64,000 nucleotides of DNA from Ovis canadensis (Eukaryota > Chordata > Mammalia > Artiodactyla > Bovidae). Under the pieces are notes generated by a model. The model was not told where the DNA came from, did not search any database, and worked only from the letters and a program-made list of their open reading frames with translations. The stretch is from the NCBI RefSeq assembly GCF_042477335.2, contig NC_091256.1:23588501-23652500 (forward strand), in the 5' to 3' direction. Position 1 is the stretch's first letter. Each line of letters begins with the position of its first letter. Below, piece after piece: positions 47,560-58,977 of this stretch. The translations under genes and the position numbers were made by a program.

Positions 47560-49689
47560 TATATTTATTACATTACTGAACTCCATTATTGCTATTATTG
47601 CTCATAGAATTACTTACAGTTTTTCAGTCAGTTTTCTTGAGTCTCTCAATAAACAGTTTCTTTATAAATATTAGTTTCAATGACCCTTTACCAACTGTTA
47701 TACTCTCATTTATTTTCCAGCCTAATATTATTGTTTTATAACTTCAATATAGAAAGTTGATTAGAATCTTTGTCTTTTCCTTGGCATAATGAGAAATTAA
47801 AACCCACTGAAATGAGGCTCAGACTTATATTTTGTGAATATGTGCATTTATGTGATTATGTTCCTTGTTCTCATCTTTTCTTAGTATAACTTAACAAGGA
47901 ACTTCATACATTTCTTTGCTTATTTTCACATGAAATTAGTTTTCTTGTATTGTTAGAAACTAAAGCTAAGAAAGTTTAGCTTTTGCTTATCTAATTTTGA
48001 TAATTATGATATGGTAATATTGGTATTATCATTCTGAGACTGCTTTTAAAAATGAATAATTAGTTGATGTTTTTATTTACCATTCTTTGTGTACTTGAGA
48101 CGAGGAATTTTTAGTGCAGAATAAGGGACACACAGATGCAATAAGGAAGAGTTTAATTAAAATCTCATTAGTCTTAAAGTCTCATTTTATCAGTATAAGT
48201 TTAGGAAGTTGTTACTCAGTTGGTTATTCTTTCTAGTCTTTTACATTGCATGCAGTTGGGATATATATTTTTCCTACCTATAAATATTTCCTACCTCTTT
48301 ACACTGCAAAGACCAAGATACAATGACTAATGCTTTAGTAAAGAGACTCAGATTGTGGTCTTAAAATGTCACTTCTCACTAAAAGCAATCTAGGTTTAGT
48401 GGAGACATTGCTGAGGTCTGAGACAGGAAATGTACAAGCTGAGCCTGGCAAATCTTGTTATTATCAGTTAGAAAGTTAGCTGTCAAAGGCTAGTGGAGTC
48501 AATCAAAATTATTCAAGGGCCAACTTTGCTAGTCTTCTACTAATCAAAGTGAGACCTTTCAATTTCAATAATATTAATAACTAGAATGGATGAAATAGAT
48601 CAAACTTATTTATATCTATGGGTGCATAGTGGTATTTTAAAAGAATTTTCTACTTTCAGAGGATTATAAAAATTAACCCATTAAATCGAAAACTGGTTAA
48701 TAAAGGGAGAAATTAAGCAGTTATCCTACATTTCTTATTAACTCTACCAGGGGTGATCAGTCAGTGAGAGGAAGTATTTTTTTATTAAAAATTCTAACAA
48801 ACAAGTAAAAGTGAAATAATACCATTAAAATCTCATTTTTTTAAAAACATCAACAAATGATTAGATAAAGTGTTAAATTACAATGGTTGCTAGGATCTCA
48901 GAAAGAGACAAGCAGACATCATGTGCTTCCAATAGCTGTGACATATTCTCCTTACAGTAGAGATCAAATCTGAGTTTGACCCAGTCTCTGGACTCAGCTG
49001 CCCACTTGCAGGCATGACAGCTAAACTCTAAGGATAAGAAATGGCGTGAAATAAGGGGGTGGAGGTTGGGGCAGGACTGTCTCTTTCACTCAACCGTACA
49101 CCAAATGAAAAATAAACAGCTGAATATGTCTTCTCAAATAAGGGACTAATTGCCCAAATAGTTCTACCTGAAAGTCTGTTTGATGTTATCAAGGAGACAC
49201 CCATGTTTTACTACCAATCAGGTACTCAAAATCAAATACTACTGGTACTTTACTAGCAATTTTGAGAGTAAACTGTATCACTTAGCATGAGGTAAGGGAA
49301 CTCTGAAAGAACTTACATTCCCCAAAACTAATCAAGTCTACCTTTCCATAATTATCCCTGAACTACTTTCAATCAGAGCAGCTGGGTTATTTTTCAACCC
49401 AGCAACACAGTGTGACTACTGGCTTACACTAGTTCTTCCAAAATTCTTTTCCTCATTTGAAAAATCAAAATATTATTACTGCTGCTTATAATCATAAAAC
49501 AAAATTAAGCTGAAAACAAATTCCTTGACTGCCTCTAGTGCAAAAGGGAAAAATTACAAACATTCCTAACATATCCACAGTGAAAATATTACATTGGGTT
49601 TATTGGAGAAACACAGACAGAAAAGCAGCAAAGCATACAGGATTTTCAACATTTGTGTTATTCCACGTAAGAGGATGCCTGCCATGGGT

Positions 49690-49888
49690 TTCTGCCTGCA
49701 GTGCAGGAGCCACAGGAGACACAGGTTTGATTCCTCAGTCTAGAAGATCCCCTGGAGAAGGAAATGGCAACCCACTCCAATATTTTTGCCTAAGAAATCT
49801 CAAAGACAGAGGAGCCTGGTGGGCTATAGTCCATGGGGTCACAGAGAGTTGGACACAACTGAAGTGGCTAAGCACACACATACACAAA
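49690..49888 (+). mobile_element. Bov-tA SINE, head degraded
   Basis: Sense copy (tctgcctgcagtgcaggagc, ggcaacccactccaatattt) lacking a clear A-box head. It sits about 280 bp from an opposite-strand copy. Confidence 0.9.
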
Positions 49889-50166
49889 AACTAGATATTT
49901 CACAGAAGGGCTCTAAGAGTGAAGTCTCTTTTCAATCACTAAAAATATATTTAGGAAAGGAGGACAGATGGCATCTGTGTGTCAATGGGAGAGTCTTAGT
50001 TGTGGAAATACCAGAGTTCACTTCTCTTCCACTGAGCTAACTCACAACTGCTCTGCTAAATTATTTCTGAGCTAGAAGAAGAGGAAATGACCCCTGAGTC
50101 CATCCAGGATTGTCTCTACTTATTCCATTCTAACCTGAAGAATTCCCATAATAGAGCTTTACGTAT

Positions 50167-50370
50167 TTGTTGTTTAGTCACTAAGTTGAGTCCAACTCTT
50201 TGCAACCCCATGGACTATAGCTCACCAGGCTCCTCTGTCCATGGAATTTTCCAGGCAAGAATATTGGAATGGGTTGCCATTTCCTGCTCCAGGGGGTCTT
50301 CCCCACCCAGGCATCAGACCCCGTCTCTTGCATCTCCTGCATTAGCAGGTAGGTTCTTTGCCACCCACTT
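50167..50370 (-). mobile_element. Bov-tA SINE
   Basis: Antisense copy (caactctttgcaaccccatg, ctcctgcattagcaggtagg) with its tRNA-like head partly lost. 50371-52439 after it has no recognisable gene. Confidence 0.9.
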
Positions 50371-52439
50371 CCATATAAAATAAAAGGCTTCACTCAGCTT
50401 CATATGAACCCTGACCACCTTTTCAGTCTTTTCTTCTCACCTTCAACCTTCTGTCCTTTTAACCCTCAACTGTACAGCATTCTAGCCATTCTTACAATGA
50501 ATCCTGATATTTTCCAAAACCTAGTCTTTCTGCTGTCAGTAAAAATATTCAAAGACTTTGAAAAGGGGAAAAGAATTACTGAGTAACTTGTCCAGTTACC
50601 CCTTTGGAGTTATCTTCCCTTCTCATTATCTTTGAGATATTTGACAGTTCCATTAATTGTTGACCACTGATAGTAACACCCATGCTTCTGTTTCACATAA
50701 ATGCAGGTTAGCCCAGTGGAGATGCATTCCACTACTGCCCTATGGATATTGACTAATTTTGTATCTATGTGTAAATCATTTTCGCATTCCTAATAACCAA
50801 TATGTGTGTGTCTTGAATTCTTTTTTGAGCCATCAGTAACATCTTCCTTATTCCTTCACTAATTAGTGAGTTAAATGAAATGTTAGATACATACTAATAT
50901 TTACTTTACATTTGTATGAGTCATGATTTTACCTGTTAAAAAATATCTTTTAACAAAATAATTGGCCCCTTCTTTCTAAATGGTTCCATCCTTTATTCCT
51001 TTTGAAAACTGTGGCTAACCTGTAAATATTAAGCTGAAATGTTGGATTTGCTCTCCTTCAAAACCACTTACAACTTAACTGGGCAAAATTGAACACCCCA
51101 TCCATTGGACTTCTCTGTGCCTAATACATAATCTCATGATAAGAATTGCAAGATTCCATTGCTCATTTTGTCACCTTTTTTTTCTTTCTACTTGATTCTA
51201 GCCTTTGATTATAGGAAAACTTTCTTATTCATTGTTGTAAATGTAGCACACAGCTTTCTGCCAGGAACACATTGAGATTTTATTACATACTGTAATAAAA
51301 AAGGGAGAAAATGACACAAAACAAATGTATATTGTAAAGGATTATTAAAATGTTAACACTCTTGGAACCACTACTCAGGTGAAAAAATCATATTTTTGCC
51401 AGCTACCTGGAAGCCGCATCCATGTGACTGACCATGATTACAAGTTCTCTGTCTCCCCATGAGTAACTATTACCCTGAATTTCATACTGATCACTTCATT
51501 TTTTAGTTTTATAACCCAGCACACTTTGATATTTATCTTTTCCCTTTTTAAGCTTAATATGAGTTTTAAGTCTCTTTACTACGTCCCTCATCAATCCTCT
51601 TCTTCCCTTAAAATTTAACTATTGAAAAACTAGGATGCAGTTTCTCCCATCATCTGGACTTTGATGACTGCGCATTCATGGTGCAGTGCAAACAACAAGG
51701 TCCTCTGCTTCTGAATGATACTTGCAAGTATGATGAATACTTCAGGAATTAAAGGTATAACTATCAATATCTATGGTCAAAGCTACACACATTATAATTG
51801 TATGATAAATTACCTACTATATCCAAGGACTTGCCAAAATGAGAATTTAGAGTTTTATATGCTGACTGGAGTTATTTTTATTTCCCTTTCATATTGCAAT
51901 GTATTTTAATTTTTATGTCATTGTTAAATATAAAGCTTAATTCAATAAATTCAAAAGGATTAAAGAACTTGCCTTTATAAATTAATATAATCAAAGCTGT
52001 GGATGAATGCAACCCATAATTAAGAGAATCAAGAATGACTTGTTCACTGTCAGCATATAACTGGCAGAGTTGAAACTGGGATATGGTTTTTATAACTCTC
52101 AGACCTTCCTCAGGCTCATCTGTAAGTGGGTAAAAGCTTTGGGCTGGGAAAATGCTCTGCTCACATCCTATGTATAGCATCCCTCTCTTTGGTTGTGACT
52201 TGACAAGGTTCCTTTTCCTCTCCCACAAAAGCTTTAACCTTCAAGTGAATAAAAGCTACCATTAGTCTGCCTCTCTTCCAGGCTCTAGTCCCAGGACAAT
52301 TCTCTGCTTTATTATCTTGCAGTTCAATGATGTCCTTCCCCAGCTGCTGTCCTGTAAAGTCTTCTTTTCTAATGCTTAATTGCTAGTTTTGCTAAGACTC
52401 AAATAATATATTGAAGTTTTAAAATTTGGTCAGAAGTTT

Positions 52440-52600
52440 ACTTTTTTAGTAAGCTGTTTAATTTGGAAGGATTATAGATTCATAGAAATGTTACAAAAAT
52501 AATAAGGGAGTTGCCATATATTCTTCCCTTATTTCCTGCCACTATTAACATCTTACATAATCCTGGTGCATTTGTCAAAGCTAATAACACAAGTGTTAAT
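52440..52600 (-). mobile_element. Ancient L1 3' fragment
   Basis: Shares the old L1 3' pattern with 38815 and 19850 (cactattaacatcttacata, gtgcatttgtcaaagctaat). Confidence 0.45.
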
Positions 52601-52609
52601 TTTGGTGAA

Positions 52610-53226
52610 TTCCCAGAATTTGAGTGGAGGCTAGTGTGAGGGCAAAAAGTTCCTGGGAACTGCAGACTTAGGGGGACACTACATTTTATAGGCTTTCCTT
52701 CCAGTAACCCCAGTACATTTTTATGGTAAAGTCCGAGAAAATTCCCCTCTTGTCAGTAACCATTATCCATCATAATCAATGCCTTCTCCATATCAAAGAC
52801 CTATTTTCTGGTAGAAAAGATTTTGCCAAATCTATTCTTAAACTTTATCCAGATGAAGGAACAAAACTCACTTCAGCCTTCCTAGCTCACTTGAGGGGTG
52901 GAAAAACATAGATGTCTAAGAGCAAGGCTTTAAGGAAGTATATTTGGTAATGATGCAGCCAGGGAAAGGTGTAGGGGCCTGAATGCAAAGAACACTGGAA
53001 AAACACTTGTGAAGGTCCAACCTCCAGGCACATCAAATGATTGAGACTTAATTAGATCATAGAATGTCCCCTCCTCCACTTACCACCACACCAACACAGC
53101 TCCCCGCTTGGGTAGAATAAAAGTGCACTGTAACTGAATGCATGTAAGAATTAAAGATTTTAAAATGTAAAAAATAAAAAACTAAAAAAAAAAAAAACAA
53201 AAAAAAAAACAAAAAAAAAAACAAAA
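52610..53226 (+). mobile_element. Unclassified retroposed or LTR-like sequence with A-rich tail
   Basis: About 600 bp ending in agaataaaagtgcactgtaa and a long A-rich tract (53165-53226). A polyadenylation-like motif followed by an A-rich tail suggests retroposition or an LTR-derived unit. A 62-codon frame at 52723-52911 matches no family I know. No target-site duplication was identified. Confidence 0.3.
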
Positions 53227-53878
53227 GAACCAAAATACAGGCTCTATGAACAGGGATACTTAGGGAAGTCTGAAGTCAAGGGAGGAGATCAAAACAAAGA
53301 CTTTGTGAAAACTTCAATTAGAATATCCTATTGTCTCCTTATATGAGAAGTTGCATGTGACTTTCTCCTATAGAGAAGAAAAGCTTTTGGTTGGCAGGGA
53401 CCACATTGCACCATCTTGGCATGTTCTGCATTGGTAACGAATAGGTTGTCAGCAAGGTTTTTAGAGTGAAGAATTGGGTAAACAAGACAAGCATGTGTTC
53501 ACATTATGGGAATATATATGGGACTGACAATAAATCCAGAGACTTAAAATCTTGATTTTTGATATATTTTTTATTGAAAATATCAACTCACAAAAGTTGG
53601 TATTTCTCCTAATTCACATGGTTTCCATTTTCTATAGATGAGTGGCTAAATCAGGGAGGCCAGTAATGATTAAGTATATATTATAGTTGTAGGCATCTCT
53701 GTTGGAAATTTCCACATAATTTTGTTTTTACTTTTATGAACATTTCATGCTGAGTCCTGGAGCATTCTACTGTTTTTGTAATGAAATTTCCTCCCAACTC
53801 CACATGGTCCATATTCACTCATACCACTCTTTCTTTCTTTGCGTTTCTTACTTTTACTGAATAGGAATGCAGCATTTA

Positions 53879-53902
53879 CAAAAAAAAAAAAAAAAAAAAA
53901 AG
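53879..53902. repeat. Poly(A) tract
   Basis: About 23-24 uninterrupted A residues without a recognisable element before it. Confidence 0.9.
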
Positions 53903-54329
53903 ACACAAATGGTGCAGCCACCCAAGAACCAAGATGGTAGCTTCTTCAGTAAGCTGCATTGCAAACCTCAATATAAATTCCCCCTAATTGAAAAAGCCAG
54001 ATTCCAGTTCTTTTATCAAAAGGTGCTGGCAGCTGTTGTCAGGAGCCTTCAGATAGAGATCCCCTACCCCACTGCCAGCACAAGAGAGAGAGGAAAGACG
54101 GGAAAAAACTTTTAGAAACTGCAGAGAAAACGCCATGTTCCTCCTGTTGAGTGGGGTTGTGCACTGCGGGTGTCTGAAAAGGAACTGGGTAGAGTGGGGG
54201 AGGGATGTTTTCTGGTCAACTTGACAAATCCCGTAGCACGTATGAGTTTTTTCCCCTCAAGATTCTTTCTACGCCTTTTCTTCTCTTCATATAATCTTCC
54301 TCTGACTGAGAGCTTTGTGTTCCGTCAAT

Positions 54330-54730
54330 ACTATGTGGTCCTATTTCGGAAGCTGCGGTATCTTGGGGTGGGGGCGGGCAGCGGGCTGTGAGCGAGTTGG
54401 GTGGTCACAGTGAGAACTCCTGGGGCTGCTCCGTCCAGATTCACGCTGGGCATACAGCAGTATTTCTTCCACATCGCCATTAGAAACAGAAACCGAGTCT
54501 GGAACACAGAGGCGTCCCCACTATTGCCGAAGTGTAATTCCACTCAAAAGCCACACAGACTCTCCTCATGCAGCACGGTAGGTCTCATTCTGAGACATGG
54601 AGCCCAGGAATCGCGTTCAGCGTCTGGGTCGACGTGGGGTCAGTGTACGTCCGGGTCGACGTCGGGGTCAGTGGATGCTCTGTGGCGGAGGCTGGAGACC
54701 CGAGTCAGCGCACAAATGCTCTTTTTCGAG
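54330..54730. promoter_or_regulatory. Orphan CpG-rich segment
   Basis: By hand count about 26 CpG in roughly 390 bp, with GC above half, against a surrounding level of about one CpG per 100-200 bp. The densest part, 54610-54715, includes a 27-bp period direct repeat (54622-54673). No RNA or protein family is recognised. A 111-codon frame (54401-54736) overlaps others in different frames and has no family support. It could be a CpG-island promoter of an unannotated transcript or part of an unrecognised insertion. Confidence 0.5.
54622..54673. repeat. 27-bp-period direct repeat with GTCGAC cores
   Basis: Two copies of a unit of the form gtcygggtcgacgtggggtc, at 54622-54645 and 54649-54673, inside the CpG-rich segment. 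Confidence 0.85.
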
Positions 54731-54789
54731 AGGTAGGGACAACCACTGTTTGGGTAATGTGTTTACAGTTCCTCTGTGGTCTTGACTGA

Positions 54790-56090
54790 ACAAACTGATG
54801 TTTATCAGTGAATTACCTCTTCCAGATAAATATCTCCTCATTTTTAGGAAATGTGTGAAAGAAATGACCTTCGAGAAACAGCCTTAATGAACGCCTTCTT
54901 TGGTCATAGTTTTGCTGTGCTCGTTGAACCTGGCAGCATTGATACCCGTATTTCCTGAGCATTGGTCAAAAAAGGTGGTTGGCTTGATTTATTTTGTTAA
55001 ATACTAGAATATAGATACTGAAATGAGGTATGTGTAGTGCTGGTCGAAAAGTTGAAGACAACTCATAAACAACAAAATACCTTTGTATGTGGGACGGTGG
55101 TGGGAGTGATAAAGAGAGAGAAAAATACTGTCTTCAGAAACCCAGCTTAACACATTATTGACCAGAGACGTATTAGTATGTCTTTTGTTACCCAAACATT
55201 ATTGACTAGAGACATTTCAATATTACCTACATAACAAATCACTGGCCACAGCTGTTTGTGGAAAAATCCCTGCGTCAATAATTAGTTAAGATATTGCTTA
55301 TTGGATTCCTAATGAAAGCAGAAGACCCTCAAATTCTTGCTGACTAGGTTTTATCCTTAGGACAGAAATAAAACTCCGTATAACACGTAAACTATGTATC
55401 TTATATTTTAAACCACTTTTTCATAATGTGTTTCAGTATGGTTCACATGAAGTTCATAATCATGATTTAAATATCAAAATGTAACATTTTCCTTCCAACT
55501 TTGTCCAAGTTCAAGAAACTGAGAGAAATTGTATTTCAAGTGACTTTAGTGTTTGGCTCACTGGAAGGTTAAGTTTTTGAGCATGGATGGTACATCAGCC
55601 TTTTTTTTTTTATGACTGGATAAAATATTCTCTCAGGCTCTCTGATGCTCTGGGCACTTTTTCTGTGAGCATCAGGCAAACTTAGGTTCTTAAGCAACTT
55701 GTTTGCCTTGAGGCTGAGAAAGATGTGCTCTTGACAGAAGACAGGGAGGAAGTGCCCTGGTTTTGAGCACATAAACTAGACTCCTGGTTTATTATCAGTC
55801 TCTTAAGTTTGATTGTAGAAGTCCATCTTTTAGAGCCCAATTGACTGGGACTGTACTGTCAGACTTGGGCTCCTGACAAAATGGCTATCAGACCTGGGAT
55901 TGAAGTTACCCTGTCATCTTGAGAGGCTCTGTCAGAATCACCCTCTCACCTCCCTCTGAGCTGGCTTCTTCTTTTTTTTTTTAAAAAAAAGGGGGGGTTC
56001 TTTTGTGTTTTTTCTTTGTTGGTTAATCCATTGAGAGACACATTCAAATATAGATCAACTGACTGGCCGTTTCTAACCTTGAGTCTGTGG
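54790..56090. other. Flank without recognisable features
   Basis: No gene or repeat recognised. A T-rich tract lies near 55600-55611 and a short A/G homopolymer junction near 55970-55998. Confidence 0.5.
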
Positions 56091-56091
56091 A

Positions 56092-56770
56092 TTTTTTTTT
56101 TTTTTAATCTTAAAAATTGTTGGAGCATAGTTGATTTCCAATTTTGTGTTCATTTCAGGTGTACAGCAAAACGGATCAGTTACATATCCACTCTTTTTTT
56201 AGGTTCTTTCTCCATTTGTCCATTAGGGAGTATTGGATAGAGTTCCGTGTGCTATACATTGCATTCTTACAAGTTATCTATTTTATGTATGCTGCTGGTG
56301 CTAACGGAGAAGGCCATGGCACCCCATTCCAATACTCTTGCAGAGATTCTTTCTACGCCTTTCTTAGCAGCAGCTGCTGCTAAGTCGCTTCAGTCGTGTC
56401 CGACTCTGTGCGACCCCATAGACGGCAGCTCACCAGGCTCCCTGTCCCTGGGATTCTCCAGGCAAGAACACTGAAGTGGGTTGCCATTTCCTCCTCCAAT
56501 GCGTGAAAGTGAAAAGTGAAAGTGAAGTCGCTCAGTCGTGTCGGACTCTTCAAGACCCCATGGTCTGCAGCCTACCAGGCTCCTCCACCCATGGGGTTTT
56601 CCAGACAAGAGTACTGGAGTGGGTTGCCATTGTCTTCTCCGCTATTTCATGTGTAGCAATGTGTATATGTTAGTCCCAGTCTTCCAGTTTATACCTTCAC
56701 TGTTTATACCCTGGTAACCATAAGTTTGTTTTCTATATCCATGGCTGGAGCTTTTTAATAGCAGAATTAT
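56092..56770 (-). mobile_element. Ruminant L1 fragment split by BOV-A2
   Basis: Antisense L1 3' sequence (ggtgtacagcaaaacggatc, gagttccgtgtgctatacat) resumes after the SINE with gtgtatatgttagtcccag. Confidence 0.75.
56290..56641 (-). mobile_element. BOV-A2 SINE insertion with extra inverted piece
   Basis: 56365-56641 is an antisense BOV-A2 dimer with its gctgctgctaagtcgcttca tail at the left and two BovA units joined by a gtgaaaagtgaaagtgaagt linker. Left of it, 56303-56342 is a short BOV-A2 head in the opposite (sense) orientation, and 56343-56364 is filler. An approximate 11-bp duplication (ctattttatgt / ctatttcatgt) brackets the whole, so it may be one event. Confidence 0.85.
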
Positions 56771-57269
56771 AGTTGCTTAGAGCTTACACAGCCTTTTCCA
56801 GAATAAATTGTTCATTTCCTTTCTAACTTTATTCCACCCTCCCAGGAATTTCTTCACCCACAGAGTCCCAGATCTCCTATGGGTTACTCACACTTGCCCA
56901 TGAATCATGTGGTCTCATTAGTTGCTCTGCCCACCTCTGCAGAGTCATCAGAGTGATGAGCAAAGTAGACACCCTGTAGTCCCTAAGTGGCCTGTATTGA
57001 GCCCTCTTGGTCCGGTGCTTTGCTCACCACTGTTTGTCAGCTCGATGTGCCAGTCGAGATTTCTGACTCATTCCTAATGGCACAAATGTTCTTTTCTGAG
57101 GAAAAGCAGGAATCCCTTCCCACTATACTATGTTTAGCTCCACAGCAAAAGTCATTTTGCTTCAGCAGTTATATTGGGAAAGGGTTAACCTAATTCATTG
57201 TTATTGCACTTGAATTCTTTTTGTGTTCATGAAAATTTACATATTTGCCAGGTGCATATGCCTCAGCAA

Positions 57270-57930
57270 ACTCAGTTTCCTGTTGATTCTGTACCAAATT
57301 ACCACAGACTAAGCAGCTTAAATCAACACAAATTTATTATCTTATGGTTCTGGAGGTTGGAAGTCCAAGATGTGTCTCACTGGGCTAAAATTAGTCAACA
57401 GGGTCATGTTCCTTTCTGGAAGCTCTAGGAGTAAATTCATTTTCCTGCTTTTTCCAGCTCCAAGAAGCTGCTCATGACCTCCTCCAAAGCCTGCAATGTC
57501 TGGTTGAGTTTTTCTCCCATGGCATCACTGTGTTGTCGCTAAGTTGTGTCTGACTCTTTGTGGCTCTATGGACTGCAGCATTCCAGGCTTTCTTGTTCTT
57601 CACTACCCACACTGAATCTTGCTCATGTTGATGTCCATTGAGTCAGTGATGCTATCTAACCATCTCATCCTCTGCCACCCTCTTGTTTTGGCATCACTTT
57701 AACGCTGATGTTTCTGTTTCCCTCTTCCATGTTTAAGGGAGCTGGTGATTACATTGGTTCCACCTGGATAATCCATATTACTCTCCCTATTTTAAGTCAG
57801 TTGCTTTGTAATTTTAATTCTTTCTGCTATAATTCCTCTTTGCTGTGTATAATATATCCACAAGTTCTGGAGAACAGGGCCTGGATATCTTTGAAAGGCC
57901 ATTATTCTGCTAACCGTACATATATTCATT
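57270..57930 (-). mobile_element. MLT1-type LTR split by ART2A
   Basis: Antisense ERVL-MaLR LTR: accaaattaccacagactaa, cacaaatttattatcttatg and gttctggaggttggaagtcc. It resumes after the ART2A with ggtgattacattggttccac and aaggccattattctgctaac. It is non-coding. Confidence 0.7.
57530..57688 (-). mobile_element. ART2A / BovB tail with 10-bp target-site duplication
   Basis: Antisense BovB tail of about 160 bp flanked by tggcatcact at 57520-57529 and 57689-57698, inside an MLT1-type LTR. Confidence 0.93.
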
Positions 57931-58559
57931 ACAACTAAAGACCAGGAAACAGAATAAGGGTAAAATTCAATCATTCTGATAGTTGAGAGTTTGGTTTGAT
58001 GACAATATTTAATTTTAAAGATAAATGTTATTTGAGTCCACATATATTTAATTGTTCAAATAGTTTTCTTCTGTGGTCTAACTGATACCTAAATTTTAGA
58101 GTTTAGGTCTCTAATAAAAATGTAAATGTGGGAAGGAAAATTCTTTGGACTCCACAATCCATTCATGTCTTTCACCTTCTCACTTTTGGTAAAAAGGTGG
58201 TTCTTTCAATATAATGATATTCTGTTTTCTAAGTGCCAGTCAAAGTGAATGATAAATACTGTGAAATTGGAATATAAATACTTTTTCCCATTAGTAGCAA
58301 ACCTTCCAACATTTTTCAAGTATTTTGAACACAAAGTTTTTTTTTTTTTTTCCTTATGATATCAGTATAATTTTACACTGAGGCAGTTGGGATACTTTCA
58401 GCAGTTGTGGATTGAGAAATACTATAACAAAGTCTATTATGGTTTTACTAATGCTTTAAGATAAGTATGCACATTATTCATTATGACACACATATTTTAC
58501 TGACAATGGAACATATATGTGTATGATACTCTATGTATTTATTTTATATATACTGTTCA

Positions 58560-58977
58560 TGCATGTGTACTAAGTTGCTTCACTTGTATCTGACACTTTG
58601 TGACCCTGTGGACTCTAGCCCACCAGGCTCCCCATCCACGGGATTCTCCAGGCAAGAATACTGGAGTGGGTTGCCACACCCTCCTCCAGAGGATCTTCCT
58701 GACCCAGATATTGAACTTGTGGCTTGTATGTCTCCTGCATTGGCAGGCTGGTTCTTCACCACTAGTGCCACCTGGGAAGCCCAAAGTGTTAGTCACTCAA
58801 TTGTATCTGAATCTTTGTGACCCCATGGATTGTAGCCCACCAGGCTCCTCTGTCCATGGAATTCTCTAGGCCAGAATACTGGCATGGGTAGATGTGCCTT
58901 TCTCCAGGGATCTTTCTGACCCAGGTAATCTGCATTTCAGGCAGATTCTTTACCGTCTGAGCCACCAGGGAAGCCCC
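58560..58977 (-). mobile_element. Dimeric Bov-tA SINE with single target-site duplication
   Basis: Two head-to-tail antisense Bov-tA units joined near 58781. A 12-bp duplication with one mismatch (atatactgttca at 58548-58559, atacactgttca at 58978-58989) brackets the pair. 58990-60879 after it has no recognisable gene. Confidence 0.9.

Noticed and set aside
54401-54736. 111-codon frame in the CpG-rich segment as a protein gene
   Set aside because: GC-rich sequence lowers stop frequency, three overlapping frames are open, and no domain or splice evidence is visible.
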